Shown here: positions 7,599-15,463 of the stretch, one piece after another
How the letters are laid out: every line of letters begins with the position of its first letter
Numbering within the stretch: the first letter of the stretch is position 1
Source: a virus
DNA: 34,546 nucleotides
Strand: one strand, 5' to 3'
IMG/VR virus record: IMGVR_UViG_3300046820_001854
Coordinates: 1-34,546 of that record
Notes under the pieces: generated by a model
Databases searched by the model: none
What the model was told of the DNA's origin: nothing
What the model saw: only the letters and a program-made list of their open reading frames with translations
Made by a program: the position numbers and the translations under genes

Positions 7599-9050
7599 AT
7601 GAGTACATTATTAAACGCAATGCAAACAAAAAACTCACTTACTGAAAACGGTATGTCGACTAACTCTTCATCGTTAAACCACTGTGTAGACTTGTTCTTC
7701 CAAATTGGTGCAATGAGAGGACAGGATAAGACTCGTCTTATCAACGTGTTTACCAAAGCGTTTAGTGAAAACCCATTGACAGCGATGCGTCTATTGTTTT
7801 GGGCACGTGACGTAAGAGGTGGTGCTGGTGAGAGACAAATATTCAAGGATATTATCACTTACCTTGCTGCTAACCGTACTGAAACGTTGGCTAAAAACCT
7901 ACACCTTATCACAGAATTTGGTAGATGGGATGACTTGTTAGTTTTGGTTGGAACACCATTAGAAAAACAAGCTTTAGATTTAATCGCTAAAGGTTTGGCT
8001 GAGAAGAATGGTCTTTGTGCTAAATGGATGCCACGTCCAAACGTGACTAACCGTGAGGCTAAAAGAAATGCTAACGCATTGAGAAAACACTTGGGGTTAA
8101 CACCTAAAGAGTACAGAAAATTGTTAGTTGAAAACTCTAACACCGTTGAGCAATTGATGTGTGCTAAAGAATGGGCTAAGATTGACTACTCTAAATTGCC
8201 TTCAAAAGCAATGAGTGACTTGATGAAAGCATTCTCTAAGAATGACTTAGAGCGTTTCCAAACTTACTTGACTTCGGTTGAGAAAGGGGAAGCTAAAATC
8301 AATGCTGGTGCGGTGTATCCATATGACATCGTAAAAAACCTTAAACAAGGTAACACCAAAGGTGCTAACGTACAATGGGATGCTTTACCTAACTTTATGG
8401 AAGGTAGTGCCGAAAGAGTACTTCCAGTAGTTGACGTTTCTGGGTCAATGGAAACATCTGCGGGTGGAAGCCCTAGCGTAACTTGTATGGACGTGGCAAT
8501 CTCATTGGGATTGTACATCTCTGAAAGAAACGTTGGACCATTCAAAGACGCTTTCGTGACGTTTTCTGAATCTCCAAGTCTTCAAATCCTTAAGGGTTCG
8601 TTGAATCAGAGATACAACCAATTGGCGAGAGCTGACTGGGCGATGTCTACAAACTTAGAAGCGGTATTCAACCTTGTGTTGTCAAAAGCTAAAGAATCGA
8701 AAGTTTCCGAAGCTGAAATGCCAACAATGATTCTTATCTTGTCAGATATGGAGTTCAACTCGGCAACTAACAGTTATCGAAGCAGAAATGCTTGGAACCC
8801 AACTGCTCAAGAGATGATTCGTGAAATGTACGAAGAAGCTGGGTACACCATGCCTAAAATCGTATATTGGAACATCCAATCTAGAGGTGATAACAACAAG
8901 CCAGTCCAATTCGATACGAATGGTACTGCTTTGGTGTCTGGGTTTAGCCCAGCATTACTTACAAACTTGTTAGGTGGTAAGGATATGACACCATACTCTA
9001 TGATGATGAGTGTTATCGACTCTGAACGTTACTCTGTGGTAACTGTTTAA
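7599..9050 (+). CDS. Ro60/TROVE-like RNA-binding protein with vWA domain (DUF2828-like)
   Basis: This 483-aa protein has a helical-repeat N-terminal part (residues 25-260) with the signature FWARDVRGGAGERQIF (67-82), as in TROVE/DUF2828 proteins. A von Willebrand A domain follows, starting with the MIDAS motif DVSGS (279-283) and later ILSDMEF. In Ro60 the helical repeats form a ring that binds misfolded RNA ends and Y RNA. Bacterial Ro proteins (for example Rsr) work with exoribonucleases in RNA quality control. Downstream non-coding sequence can fold as a Y RNA (9089-9243), which supports the assignment. Codon use here is slightly less AT-rich (many GTG, TTG, CGT), hinting at high expression. 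Confidence 0.85.
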   Translation: MSTLLNAMQTKNSLTENGMSTNSSSLNHCVDLFFQIGAMRGQDKTRLINVFTKAFSENPLTAMRLLFWARDVRGGAGERQIFKDIITYLAANRTETLAKNLHLITEFGRWDDLLVLVGTPLEKQALDLIAKGLAEKNGLCAKWMPRPNVTNREAKRNANALRKHLGLTPKEYRKLLVENSNTVEQLMCAKEWAKIDYSKLPSKAMSDLMKAFSKNDLERFQTYLTSVEKGEAKINAGAVYPYDIVKNLKQGNTKGANVQWDALPNFMEGSAERVLPVVDVSGSMETSAGGSPSVTCMDVAISLGLYISERNVGPFKDAFVTFSESPSLQILKGSLNQRYNQLARADWAMSTNLEAVFNLVLSKAKESKVSEAEMPTMILILSDMEFNSATNSYRSRNAWNPTAQEMIREMYEEAGYTMPKIVYWNIQSRGDNNKPVQFDTNGTALVSGFSPALLTNLLGGKDMTPYSMMMSVIDSERYSVVTV

Positions 9051-9057
9051 CATTAAG

Positions 9058-9082
9058 GATGGGGTGAGGAATTGCCCCGTCA
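9058..9082 (+). other. GC-rich hairpin after Ro60-like gene
   Basis: GATGGGG pairs with CCCCGTC (one T·G) around a 10-11-nt loop, starting 7 nt after the stop codon. No T-run follows, so it is not a classical terminator. It may mark a processing point between the mRNA and the candidate Y RNA. Confidence 0.5.
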
Positions 9083-9088
9083 CTTAAC

Positions 9089-9243
9089 AACTTGTTTTGG
9101 TAAAGGTGTATTCTGCAATCAAAAACTACAAAAACAAATAGCTAAATTCAACAACGTAGGACTCCCAGCTCCTCTAATTTTTAAAGTGGGAAACCTTCAT
9201 CACAGGGTTAGAAGTAAATGCCCCAGCACTTTGTAAACAAGTT
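9089..9243 (+). ncRNA. Candidate Y RNA partner of the Ro60-like protein
   Basis: Non-coding DNA between the Ro60-like stop and a terminator. AACTTGTTT (9089-9097) pairs perfectly with AAACAAGTT (9235-9243). After an asymmetric internal loop, AAAG-TG (9102-9108, one bulged G) pairs with CACTTT (9227-9232). This closes a loop of about 120 nt containing smaller stems (TCCCA with TGGGA). Closed 5'/3' ends with a bulged stem are the hallmark of Y RNAs, which are usually encoded next to Ro genes. There is no separate promoter, so it would be processed from the mRNA. The identity is inferred from structure and position. Confidence 0.55.
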
Positions 9244-9245
9244 AA

Positions 9246-9273
9246 AAAAAGAGCCTCTTTATGAGGCTTTTTT
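9246..9273 (+). terminator. Intrinsic terminator
   Basis: AGAGCCTC pairs with GAGGCTTT around a TTTAT loop, with an A-run before and T-run after. It ends the Ro60-like gene and candidate Y RNA transcript. Confidence 0.9.
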
Positions 9274-9355
9274 CATTTTACCCTTTACACAATCAAAAAA
9301 AAACGATAAATTTGTTTATTATTTTAAAACTAACACTATATTTAAGAATAGACAA

Positions 9356-9655
9356 ATGAAAAGAATCGTTATCAAAGAAATTGACAAATTAAAAAGCACC
9401 TTGAACAAAGGTAAAGTTGTTTCAGAATACCTTATTTATCTTACATTGAAAGATGGGGATGGAGATATTATTTTAAAAGGGTTTACTGAGTTAGGTGAAG
9501 AGAATAAAAAATCTAGAGTCAATCAACTAATAGTTGAATATTTCTTATCTAGCGAATCATTAAGTTCGTCAAACATAAATGACATAATCCAAGAGGTAAG
9601 TTTCGAGGAAAACAAAAACAAAACAAAAACAAGATGGAAAACCAACACCCATTAA
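9356..9655 (+). CDS. Hypothetical protein
   Basis: This 99-aa protein begins MKRIVIKEIDKLKS. The frame is open back to 9218, but that stretch crosses the candidate Y RNA and its terminator, so ATG 9356 is preferred; a TATATTTAAG element lies just upstream. It is a charged alpha/beta protein (YLIYLTLKDGDGDIILKGF) with no recognised motif. Its last 22 nt overlap the next gene. Confidence 0.7.
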   Translation: MKRIVIKEIDKLKSTLNKGKVVSEYLIYLTLKDGDGDIILKGFTELGEENKKSRVNQLIVEYFLSSESLSSSNINDIIQEVSFEENKNKTKTRWKTNTH

Positions 9656-9987
9656 TCATCGTATTCTACTTAGATGAAGAGATGATGAAAATGCAAGAAA
9701 TTATTCAGCCATTTGCTGAATCGATTAACAACATGTTAGCACACAAGAACGCTAACGCATTAGCTTTCTTTATACCAACAAAAGGTGAAGAAAGAGTAGA
9801 ATGTATCAACCCAACCGTAGTAGCAGAAGCTGATATGGTTAAAATAAACCAAATGGTAGAAGATATCAAAACTAGCTTTGCGATTAACATGGACTTAGGT
9901 TTAGAAGAAGATGAAGTTGAAGTTGAAACAGAAGGTAAGCCATGTGATTGTGGTAACAATCCAGGAAAAGATTGTAAATGTGACTAA
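9634..9987 (+). CDS. Hypothetical protein with Cys-rich acidic tail
   Basis: This 117-aa protein has a beta-alpha-beta N-terminal region (HPLIIVFYLDEEMMKMQEII...ALAFFIPTKGEERVE), an acidic linker and the tail PCDCGNNPGKDCKCD, with four Cys able to bind a metal. The tail resembles that of the 3400 gene product. Start overlaps the preceding gene by 22 nt and its stop overlaps the next start (TAATG). Confidence 0.75.
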   Translation: MENQHPLIIVFYLDEEMMKMQEIIQPFAESINNMLAHKNANALAFFIPTKGEERVECINPTVVAEADMVKINQMVEDIKTSFAINMDLGLEEDEVEVETEGKPCDCGNNPGKDCKCD

Positions 9988-10358
9988 TGGCAACAAAAAT
10001 TAACTTAACATGGGATTATTTAGGTTGGAAGAAGTCCAACCCAACATTAGACCCTCATACAGCTCAATTTGACTGGAACTCTACCTTATTTACTATAGTT
10101 AATATTTTAAAAAATAAAGTTTTTGAGTTAACTGAAAATATTGAAAAAGATTTTGACACATTAATCATGCACCCTATGGTTCACGACCATATAATTCAAG
10201 ATATGTTATTCTACAGAACCAAAGGTGATAATAAATATTTAGGTCATCGTAAGATAGTTATAGATTCTGAATTAAACAATAATGAAATTATTTTATCTAG
10301 TAAAAAATATGCTGGGTTTGATGGTTTAATACAAATAGAAAATTATACAAATGACTAA
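9987..10358 (+). CDS. Hypothetical protein
   Basis: This 123-aa protein (MATKINLTWDYLGWKKSNP...) has His clusters in HPMVHDHIIQDM but no motif that I can assign. Its start overlaps the preceding stop (TAATG) and its end overlaps the next gene by 8 nt, so it belongs to a tightly coupled four-gene unit (9356-10539). Confidence 0.75.
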   Translation: MATKINLTWDYLGWKKSNPTLDPHTAQFDWNSTLFTIVNILKNKVFELTENIEKDFDTLIMHPMVHDHIIQDMLFYRTKGDNKYLGHRKIVIDSELNNNEIILSSKKYAGFDGLIQIENYTND

Positions 10359-10539
10359 CGAAGAAAAAGCAATCATCTATGATAATTGCGTAAGAGAAAG
10401 TGATAGATTACAAAGAGAAACATCTAAGATTAAATCTGAACACGCTGGTAATATCCCACCAGAATTACAAGCAGTGATAGCTAGAAATGAAGCAAGAATT
10501 TCAACCTTGGTTGTTACACTTGAAAATTTATTCAAATAA
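10351..10539 (+). CDS. Small coiled-coil protein
   Basis: This 62-aa charged, helical protein (CVRESDRLQRETSKIKSEH...) probably forms a coiled coil. It is the last gene of the unit, starts within the previous gene and is followed by a terminator. Confidence 0.7.
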   Translation: MTNEEKAIIYDNCVRESDRLQRETSKIKSEHAGNIPPELQAVIARNEARISTLVVTLENLFK

Positions 10540-10542
10540 ATG

Positions 10543-10569
10543 AAACCCACGTAATTGTGGGTTTTTTTT
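10543..10569. terminator. Bidirectional intrinsic terminator
   Basis: AAACCCAC pairs with GTGGGTTT around a 6-nt loop, followed by T8. It lies between convergent genes; the minus-strand stop codon (10568-10570) sits in the T-run. Confidence 0.9.
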
Positions 10570-11227
10570 ATGGTCTAGTACTGGTCCTTCTAATCTTAGT
10601 GTAGGGCCAACCAGTTTCGTCATGAATTAAATCATACATTCGACTAATGGTGGCTGGGGTAGCTGTTCCCATAAACATAAGGCTTTTTATTTTTTGTTTC
10701 TTGGCTATTTTGGCCAAGGTGTGGTGAAGTCTTTGAGCATCTTCAATATTCTTACAAATTATCATATCAAATTGTTCTTCGTTATAGATAATTAATTTGT
10801 TATGAACAACAATGATTTGTTTTACAACCTTTTTAGAGTGAGCATTAATCATAAGTCTTTTAACTACCTCAGCAATAGTCGGTCTTTCTTTTCCTTTTTG
10901 TTTAAAACCATAAATCCAAAAATTTTCTTCTAATTCATAATCATCAGAAGCTAAAATTGTCCAATCACCCAATGGTTTTTCGGTATATAGCTTTCCATAG
11001 TCATCTCTTAGGGTTCTAAATGTATCACCTTCTTCAGTTATTTTTGTAATACATATTTGATACTTAACGGGTTTAATACCGTTAGTGTTTATAAACCTTT
11101 TTGGGTATAGAACTTTGTTTTCCTCTTTAATCGCATGGTAGTTGAGATAGACTGTTTCCAAAGTCTTACATCTATGCAAAGTCTTCTTGTATTCACCATT
11201 CGATAATAAAATTACTCTATAAACCAT
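10568..11227 (-). CDS. Hypothetical protein, single minus-strand gene
   Basis: This 219-aa protein is Lys- and Thr-rich with an N-terminal beta-strand region (MVYRVILLSNGEYKKTLHRC) and a central EKPLGDWTILASDDYELEEN. I do not recognise a domain. It lies divergent to dnaJ, whose promoter sits within the 60-nt gap. It looks like a conserved phage protein but its role is unknown. Confidence 0.8.
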   Translation of the reverse strand: MVYRVILLSNGEYKKTLHRCKTLETVYLNYHAIKEENKVLYPKRFINTNGIKPVKYQICITKITEEGDTFRTLRDDYGKLYTEKPLGDWTILASDDYELEENFWIYGFKQKGKERPTIAEVVKRLMINAHSKKVVKQIIVVHNKLIIYNEEQFDMIICKNIEDAQRLHHTLAKIAKKQKIKSLMFMGTATPATISRMYDLIHDETGWPYTKIRRTSTRP

Positions 11228-11235
11228 AAAAAAAT

Positions 11236-11266
11236 TTGTTTTTATGGATAAATTTACGTACTTTTG
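11236..11266 (+). promoter_or_regulatory. Promoter of dnaJ
   Basis: TTG (11236-11238), 20 nt, TACTTTTG (11259-11266), 21 nt before the ATG at 11288. Confidence 0.8.
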
Positions 11267-11287
11267 TATAAAAATAAAGACTAACCA

Positions 11288-12331
11288 ATGAGTAAAAGGG
11301 ATTATTACGAAGTATTAGGGTTAAAAAAGGGTGCATCTAATGATGAAATAAAAAAGGCATATAGAAAGTTAGCCAAAGAACTACACCCAGATGTTAACCC
11401 AGAGGATAAAAACGCTGAAGATAAATTTAAAGAAGTATCTGAAGCTTATGAGCACCTATCTGATGCTGATAAGAAAGCAAAATACGATAGATTTGGTCAC
11501 ACCAGCAATGGTGGTGGTTTCGGTGGTAGAAACATGGACGACATTTACGAACAGTTTGGTCATATGTTCGGAAGACACCAACGCCAACAACAACAACAAC
11601 AAAGAGTAGGTCAAAACATGAGTTTAGTTGTTAAATTAACACTAGAAGAAATCTATACTGGTATTAAGAAAACTTATAAGTACAACAGAAACACATCATG
11701 TAATGACTGTGAAGGTCATGGCGGTACGGATATACACGATTGTCATGTATGTGGCGGTAGCGGTATGGTGGCACAAGTATTCAACACACCTATGGGTCAC
11801 GTTCAACAAGTAGGTCCATGTCAAGCGTGTGGTCAAACTGGTAAAAAATACACCAAAGAATGTAATACCTGTAAGGGTAGTGGAGTCACATCAATCAACG
11901 AAACAGTTGAGGTCGATATCCCAGCTGGGGTTGTTGACGGTATGACGTTCGTTATGAGTGGAAAAGGTCATGGTATTAAATCTGGTACCGAAGGTGATTT
12001 ACACATACGAATAATGGAATTACCACATAAAACATATACTAGAAATGGGGCAGATTTAAAAATGACTTTAAAATTAAGTTACCCACAACTAATACTTGGT
12101 GATAAGGTTGAAATAGAGACCATAGAGGGTGGTAAGATACGAATGAGTATTCCAGAGTACAGTGACGTTGGAAGTACGCTTAAAGTTCCGTTTAAGGGTA
12201 CCAAATTGTATGGTAAGGACTCTAGGGGTGATATCATTGTAAATCTAGGAATCGAAATCCCTAAAAAACTAACCGATGACCAAAAAGAAGCTGTCATCAA
12301 TTTAAAGGATAAAATGAATGAACCCCAATAA
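11288..12331 (+). CDS. dnaJ: DnaJ (Hsp40) co-chaperone
   Basis: This 347-aa type I DnaJ has a J domain (residues 1-65, HPD at 36-38), a Gly/Gln-rich linker (Q-rich around residue 100), four zinc-binding Cys repeats ([32 protein letters not shown]) and the two C-terminal beta-sandwich domains. DnaJ stimulates the ATPase of host DnaK and delivers unfolded clients. No dnaK or grpE is visible, so it must recruit the host Hsp70, as lambda and T4 do for replication or head assembly. Full length and all motifs are intact. Confidence 0.95.
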   Translation: MSKRDYYEVLGLKKGASNDEIKKAYRKLAKELHPDVNPEDKNAEDKFKEVSEAYEHLSDADKKAKYDRFGHTSNGGGFGGRNMDDIYEQFGHMFGRHQRQQQQQQRVGQNMSLVVKLTLEEIYTGIKKTYKYNRNTSCNDCEGHGGTDIHDCHVCGGSGMVAQVFNTPMGHVQQVGPCQACGQTGKKYTKECNTCKGSGVTSINETVEVDIPAGVVDGMTFVMSGKGHGIKSGTEGDLHIRIMELPHKTYTRNGADLKMTLKLSYPQLILGDKVEIETIEGGKIRMSIPEYSDVGSTLKVPFKGTKLYGKDSRGDIIVNLGIEIPKKLTDDQKEAVINLKDKMNEPQ

Positions 12332-12584
12332 TGATAAATTAGAGGAGGTACTTAGACCATATATCAATGATTTGATTAAAAACATGGTATTAGAATCTAA
12401 AGTTGAGAAATATTGGGATAGACATAAAGCCGAAGAAATAGTCGCTACATGGTATTGGGATAATGAGAAATGTGAATGGAGATTCAAGCATGATGTGATT
12501 AGAGCCAAAATAGTCAAGAATCTAAGACCAATAATCGATAAGGTCATGAAAGAGAACGAAGATTTTATAAATTATTTCATGTAA
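12318..12584 (+). CDS. Small hypothetical protein overlapping dnaJ
   Basis: This 88-aa protein begins 14 nt before the dnaJ stop, in another frame, suggesting coupled translation. It is charged and helical with several Trp ([20 protein letters not shown]). No known motif. Confidence 0.7.
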   Translation: MNPNNDKLEEVLRPYINDLIKNMVLESKVEKYWDRHKAEEIVATWYWDNEKCEWRFKHDVIRAKIVKNLRPIIDKVMKENEDFINYFM

Positions 12585-12587
12585 ATG

Positions 12588-12618
12588 TTGCAACTTCTGA
12601 AACAAATTAGTATATTTG
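12588..12618 (+). promoter_or_regulatory. Promoter of the 12653-14487 operon
   Basis: TTG (12588-12590), 20 nt, TATATTTG (12611-12618), then an A-rich leader with AACAAAAACAAAAAAC before ATG 12653. Confidence 0.8.
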
Positions 12619-12652
12619 CATAAATAAAAAATAACAAAAACAAAAAACTATT

Positions 12653-13102
12653 ATGGCAAAGTACGAAGAACCGTTTGAAGAAACACAAGACTTGTATAAC
12701 CAGTTAATTGAACAAGCTGGATTATCACACTACGTTAACATTACAATCTTAACTAACAACAAAGCTAAAGAGTTGTTTAAGATTAACAAAGCGAATGAAT
12801 TGTTAAAATACAGAACTGGTGATGATATCATCATTGTATTGAATGAGAAAATCTTTGACCAATTGACACAAGAGCAAAGAGCAATCGTTGCTGAAGAATC
12901 ATTGGCTAGTATCCACTTCGATGGTGAGAAAGATAGAATCGTTATCAGCAAACCAGATGTTGTTACCTTTAGCGGTATATTAGCTAAACATACTTTTGAA
13001 ACTTGGAATGTATTGAGAGAGTCAATTAACACTCTTTATAACGCTGAGAAGGAAGAAGAAGATGCAGCAGCGGCTAGAACATCTAAAGCGAAGAAGTTTT
13101 AA
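12653..13102 (+). CDS. Conserved phage hypothetical protein
   Basis: This 149-aa protein is alpha/beta, with a central stretch QEQRAIVAEESLASIHFDGEK that has the placement of a zinc-peptidase helix but lacks the HExxH residues, so I do not call it a protease. The C-terminus is Ala/Lys-rich and flexible. It heads an operon ending with clpP and the 14152 gene. Confidence 0.75.
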   Translation: MAKYEEPFEETQDLYNQLIEQAGLSHYVNITILTNNKAKELFKINKANELLKYRTGDDIIIVLNEKIFDQLTQEQRAIVAEESLASIHFDGEKDRIVISKPDVVTFSGILAKHTFETWNVLRESINTLYNAEKEEEDAAAARTSKAKKF

Positions 13103-13103
13103 T

Positions 13104-13400
13104 ATGACTATCGAGGATATCGCTGAAATAAATCCAGATGCATTAACATGCGATGGGTTTGACGATGCAATCATTGGCATGGCCGAGAGAATTAATCTCG
13201 GTCCTGTCGTTGCATACGATGTTGAAAAAATGATTCAAATTCTAATGAAAGACATGGAAGTCGAGGAAGAGGAACTTGAAGAAGGTGAAACAATCGAAAA
13301 CAAAAAATACGAAATGGCACTAGAGTATTTTTACTACAACATACAAGGTGCTTGGATGGGTGAATTCACCCCAGTATTTATTACAACAACAATAAACTAA
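13104..13400 (+). CDS. Small acidic hypothetical protein
   Basis: This 98-aa protein starts one nucleotide after the previous stop; the frame extends upstream into that gene but the ATG at 13104 is preferred for spacing. It is strongly acidic in the middle (MEVEEEELEEGE) and ends in a Tyr-rich helix. No family recognised. It precedes clpP by 4 nt. Confidence 0.75.
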   Translation: MTIEDIAEINPDALTCDGFDDAIIGMAERINLGPVVAYDVEKMIQILMKDMEVEEEELEEGETIENKKYEMALEYFYYNIQGAWMGEFTPVFITTTIN

Positions 13401-13404
13401 AAAC

Positions 13405-14127
13405 ATGAATTACACAAACGAATTTAAAGAATACGCAACAAAACACATGGGTGTTACTGAATATGAGTTCGCTAATTGGGAACAATTACAAAACTCAATC
13501 TACAACCCAGTAGTTGCTGCAACCCTTCAAGGTTCAAACGCTTCATTAACACCATACATTCTTGAAGAAAGAGAAATGCGTGTAACACAAATGGATATCT
13601 TTTCTCGTATGATGATGGATAGAATCCTATGGTTAGCTGGTCCAGTTAATGACAGAATGAGTACGGTAGTTCAAGCACAGTTGATGTTCTTGGATAACTT
13701 AGAAGTAAGAGACATCACACTCCACGTAGACAGTCCAGGTGGTTCAGTTAAATCTGGTTTATCAATTGTTGACGTTATGAACTACATTTCGTCTGATATT
13801 GTTACCATCAACACTGGTATGGCGGCAAGTATGGGAAGTATCTTATTAGGTGCTGGAACCAAAGGTAAACGATTGATGTTACCAAACTCTAGAGTGATGT
13901 TACACCAAGTATCAACTGGTGCTTCTGGTAACATTCAAGATATCAGACGTTCAATCGCTGAGGGTGAAAAATATAACGACAAGTTATTTGGTTTGTTAGG
14001 TCAATATACTGACAAAGACCCAAAACAAGTTATGGAAGATGCTAGCCGTGATTTATGGTTAGATGCTGAAGAAGCTAAAGCTTACGGTATCGTTGATGAT
14101 ATCATCACAACAAAAAAGAAAAAATAA
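13405..14127 (+). CDS. clpP: ClpP-like serine protease
   Basis: This 240-aa protein has the ClpP fold motifs: HVDSPGGSVKSGLSIVD (oxyanion region), GMAASMGSILL with nucleophile Ser142, LPNSRVMLHQ with His167, and a C-terminal RDLWLDAEEAKAYGIVDD that supplies the acidic residue. ClpP forms a tetradecameric degradation chamber fed by an AAA+ unfoldase. No clpX or clpA is present here, so it may pair with a host unfoldase, or act as a phage head-maturation-type protease. About 45 N-terminal residues precede the core, longer than usual. Confidence 0.93.
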   Translation: MNYTNEFKEYATKHMGVTEYEFANWEQLQNSIYNPVVAATLQGSNASLTPYILEEREMRVTQMDIFSRMMMDRILWLAGPVNDRMSTVVQAQLMFLDNLEVRDITLHVDSPGGSVKSGLSIVDVMNYISSDIVTINTGMAASMGSILLGAGTKGKRLMLPNSRVMLHQVSTGASGNIQDIRRSIAEGEKYNDKLFGLLGQYTDKDPKQVMEDASRDLWLDAEEAKAYGIVDDIITTKKKK

Positions 14128-14151
14128 CATAAAACAAAAACAAAAAAAACT

Positions 14152-14487
14152 ATGAGTGGAAATGAAAGAAGTATCAGCAGTTTGGCTAGGTCAATAAGCG
14201 ATGAAAGTCCAGTAATGCAAGAATCAGCTGGCGAAGAAATTGGTTACATCAGTGAACCACAAGACGAAAGAGCACATTATGAGGGTGAGGTTCAAGCCGA
14301 GCCATCCAATTATTTAAGAGAGGTTAATATTAGACCTTTGGATTCTGGTTACTTTGTTAAAGTAGGTTGTCAAAGCGTTGCAGTTGAAACTACTGAAACT
14401 CTTTTAAAAGCATTGGGTGAATACTTAAATAATCCAGATTCTTTTGAGAGAGCTTGGAACAAAAACAAAAACAGAAGCAAACTGTAA
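14152..14487 (+). CDS. Hypothetical protein
   Basis: This 111-aa protein has a Ser/Glu-rich disordered first half and a compact second half (VNIRPLDSGYFVKVGCQSVAVE...). Its leader carries the A/C-rich sequence AAACAAAAACAAAA seen before several genes here. Last gene before the tmRNA. Confidence 0.75.
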   Translation: MSGNERSISSLARSISDESPVMQESAGEEIGYISEPQDERAHYEGEVQAEPSNYLREVNIRPLDSGYFVKVGCQSVAVETTETLLKALGEYLNNPDSFERAWNKNKNRSKL

Positions 14488-14505
14488 AAATAATTTCAAA
14501 AGTAC

Positions 14506-14536
14506 TTGCATTTTGTAAAAAAATGTAGTACCTTTG
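14506..14536 (+). promoter_or_regulatory. Promoter of tmRNA
   Basis: TTG (14506-14508), 20 nt, TACCTTTG (14529-14536), about 75 nt before the mature tmRNA 5' end. A TATTTAT motif also lies at 14580-14586, closer to the RNA. Confidence 0.85.
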
Positions 14537-14550
14537 TTAAAAGATTTAGA

Positions 14551-14582
14551 ATATGTGAGTTTTTTAATCAGAACTCACATAT
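14551..14582 (+). other. Leader hairpin of tmRNA precursor
   Basis: A perfect 11-bp stem, ATATGTGAGTT with AACTCACATAT, around a 10-nt loop between promoter and tmRNA. It could guide 5' processing. The TATTTAT motif overlaps its 3' arm. Confidence 0.6.
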
Positions 14583-14610
14583 TTATAAATCACAAGTTCT
14601 TTAATTTTAT

Positions 14611-14966
14611 GGGGCATCCAAGGTATTGACTGAATATAGTCGTAAATTGTAAGCATGTAGTGCTAGATTGGAAGCACTTTAATCTGTCTATTAAACAATT
14701 GAATTGACAACGATTTTATCGTATCAGAAAATTTCCTTAACGAAGCTGTAATGGTTTCAACAGGAGAGGTAGCAGTAGCCTAATTATTGCAAATGGTGGT
14801 AACCCACTAGATAATGGTAGTCCATTGATGGTAGTAATCTACTGGTGTGAAGCTTAAATTACACGGTAAAAAGAGGTAGCAAAGATTGCCAGTTAATGAA
14901 TTGGATAAACATGTAGAAAGCTTTTGAAGAATGTTCAACACACGGGTTCGATTCCCGTATGCTCCA
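14611..14966 (+). ncRNA. ssrA: Transfer-messenger RNA (tmRNA)
   Basis: The 5' end GGGGCAT pairs with ATGCTCC (14959-14965) as a 7-bp acceptor stem, with discriminator A14966 and no encoded CCA. The T-arm is ACGGG-TTCGATT-CCCGT. The 3' segment (AAACATGTAGAAAGCTTTTG) and the 5' segment (TAAGCATGTAGTG) match Bacteroidota tmRNAs. By alignment to those, the resume codon is GAC 14706 and the tag runs 25 codons to TAA 14781-14783, starting DNDFIVSEN and ending TGEVAVA. The small apolar C-terminus fits ClpP-family degradation tags. tmRNA with host SmpB rescues stalled ribosomes. At 356 nt it is normal size. Confidence 0.9.
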
Positions 14967-15011
14967 CTCATCATTGATTCTTCCCAGCCTCGCCTTTGGG
15001 ATAGAAATTAT

Positions 15012-15046
15012 AACCCTTAACAAGTCGCTTTGTTGAGGGTTTTTTG
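15012..15046 (+). terminator. Intrinsic terminator after tmRNA
   Basis: AACCCTTAACAA pairs with TTGTTGAGGGTT (one T·G) around a 6-nt loop, followed by T5 and GTTTTT. Confidence 0.9.
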
Positions 15047-15056
15047 TTTTTGCGTA

Positions 15057-15063
15057 TATTTAT
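15057..15063 (+). promoter_or_regulatory. TATTTAT motif before holin-like gene
   Basis: TATTTAT ends 13 nt before ATG 15077 and directly follows a terminator, so it must lie in the promoter region of the next gene. Confidence 0.5.
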
Positions 15064-15076
15064 ATATAAAAAGACT

Positions 15077-15355
15077 ATGAAAAAATTTTTAACAAGCTTA
15101 TTGAGTTCTGAAGGTAAGGTGTCAACTAAAAGATTGATATCATTATTGGCTTTTGTTATGATGTGCATTGGTTTTATTGCTAATTTATTTTGGGATTTTA
15201 CGATAGAAGAACACATATACAAAGCAATGGAATGGATTGTAGAAATTGGTATGGGTACTATCGTTGCTGAAAGATTTGGTAAATCATCAAAGCCACCAGT
15301 AGAAACACCAATTGAAACTACAACTGATACACCAATTGAAAACCAAGAAAATTAA
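15077..15355 (+). CDS. Holin-like protein (two TM)
   Basis: This 92-aa protein (MKKFLTSLLSSEGKVSTKRL...) has two membrane segments (about residues 20-40 and 50-68) and a Pro/Thr/Glu tail. The pattern GKVS-x-KR followed by SLLAFVMMCIGFIANLFW is typical of small holin-like proteins of Bacteroidota phages. It is separated from the lysis group at 0.3-2.2 kb, so the phage encodes at least two holin-like proteins, possibly a holin and an antiholin. ATG 15077 is preferred over an upstream in-frame start because it follows the TATTTAT motif. Confidence 0.7.
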   Translation: MKKFLTSLLSSEGKVSTKRLISLLAFVMMCIGFIANLFWDFTIEEHIYKAMEWIVEIGMGTIVAERFGKSSKPPVETPIETTTDTPIENQEN

Positions 15356-15358
15356 ACA

Positions 15359-15386
15359 AAAAAAAAAGGGCCAAAGCCCTTTTTTA
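15359..15386. terminator. Bidirectional intrinsic terminator
   Basis: GGGC-CAAA-GCCC flanked by an A-run and TTTTTT; it ends both the holin-like gene and the convergent small gene at 15395. Confidence 0.85.
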
Positions 15387-15394
15387 GTTTTAAG

Positions 15395-15463
15395 TTACTT
15401 ACTAGTTGGTGGTACCGTTGTAGTAGTTGTAGCTGGTTTAGGTTTTCCGCATCCGCATCCCAT
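15395..15463 (-). CDS. Tiny Cys-rich protein, 22 aa
   Basis: A minus-strand ORF, ATG 15463 to TAA 15395, encoding MGCGCGKPKPATTTTT then VPPTSK. A TATTTAT motif lies upstream on the same strand (15499-15505) and a terminator directly downstream. The Gly-Cys repeats could bind a metal or be acylated. Too short for certainty, but promoter-like motif, start and terminator line up. Confidence 0.5.
   Translation of the reverse strand: MGCGCGKPKPATTTTTVPPTSK

Noticed and set aside
9218-9655. Longer start (9218) for the 9356 gene
   Set aside because: The added 46 codons run through the candidate Y RNA stem and a strong terminator.
11391-11609. Alternative-frame ORF inside dnaJ
   Set aside because: The dnaJ frame has all family motifs; the other is a shadow with a poly-Asn end.
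12653-13102. Zinc metallopeptidase call for the 12653 protein
   Set aside because: The helix lacks HExxH or other metal-binding residues.
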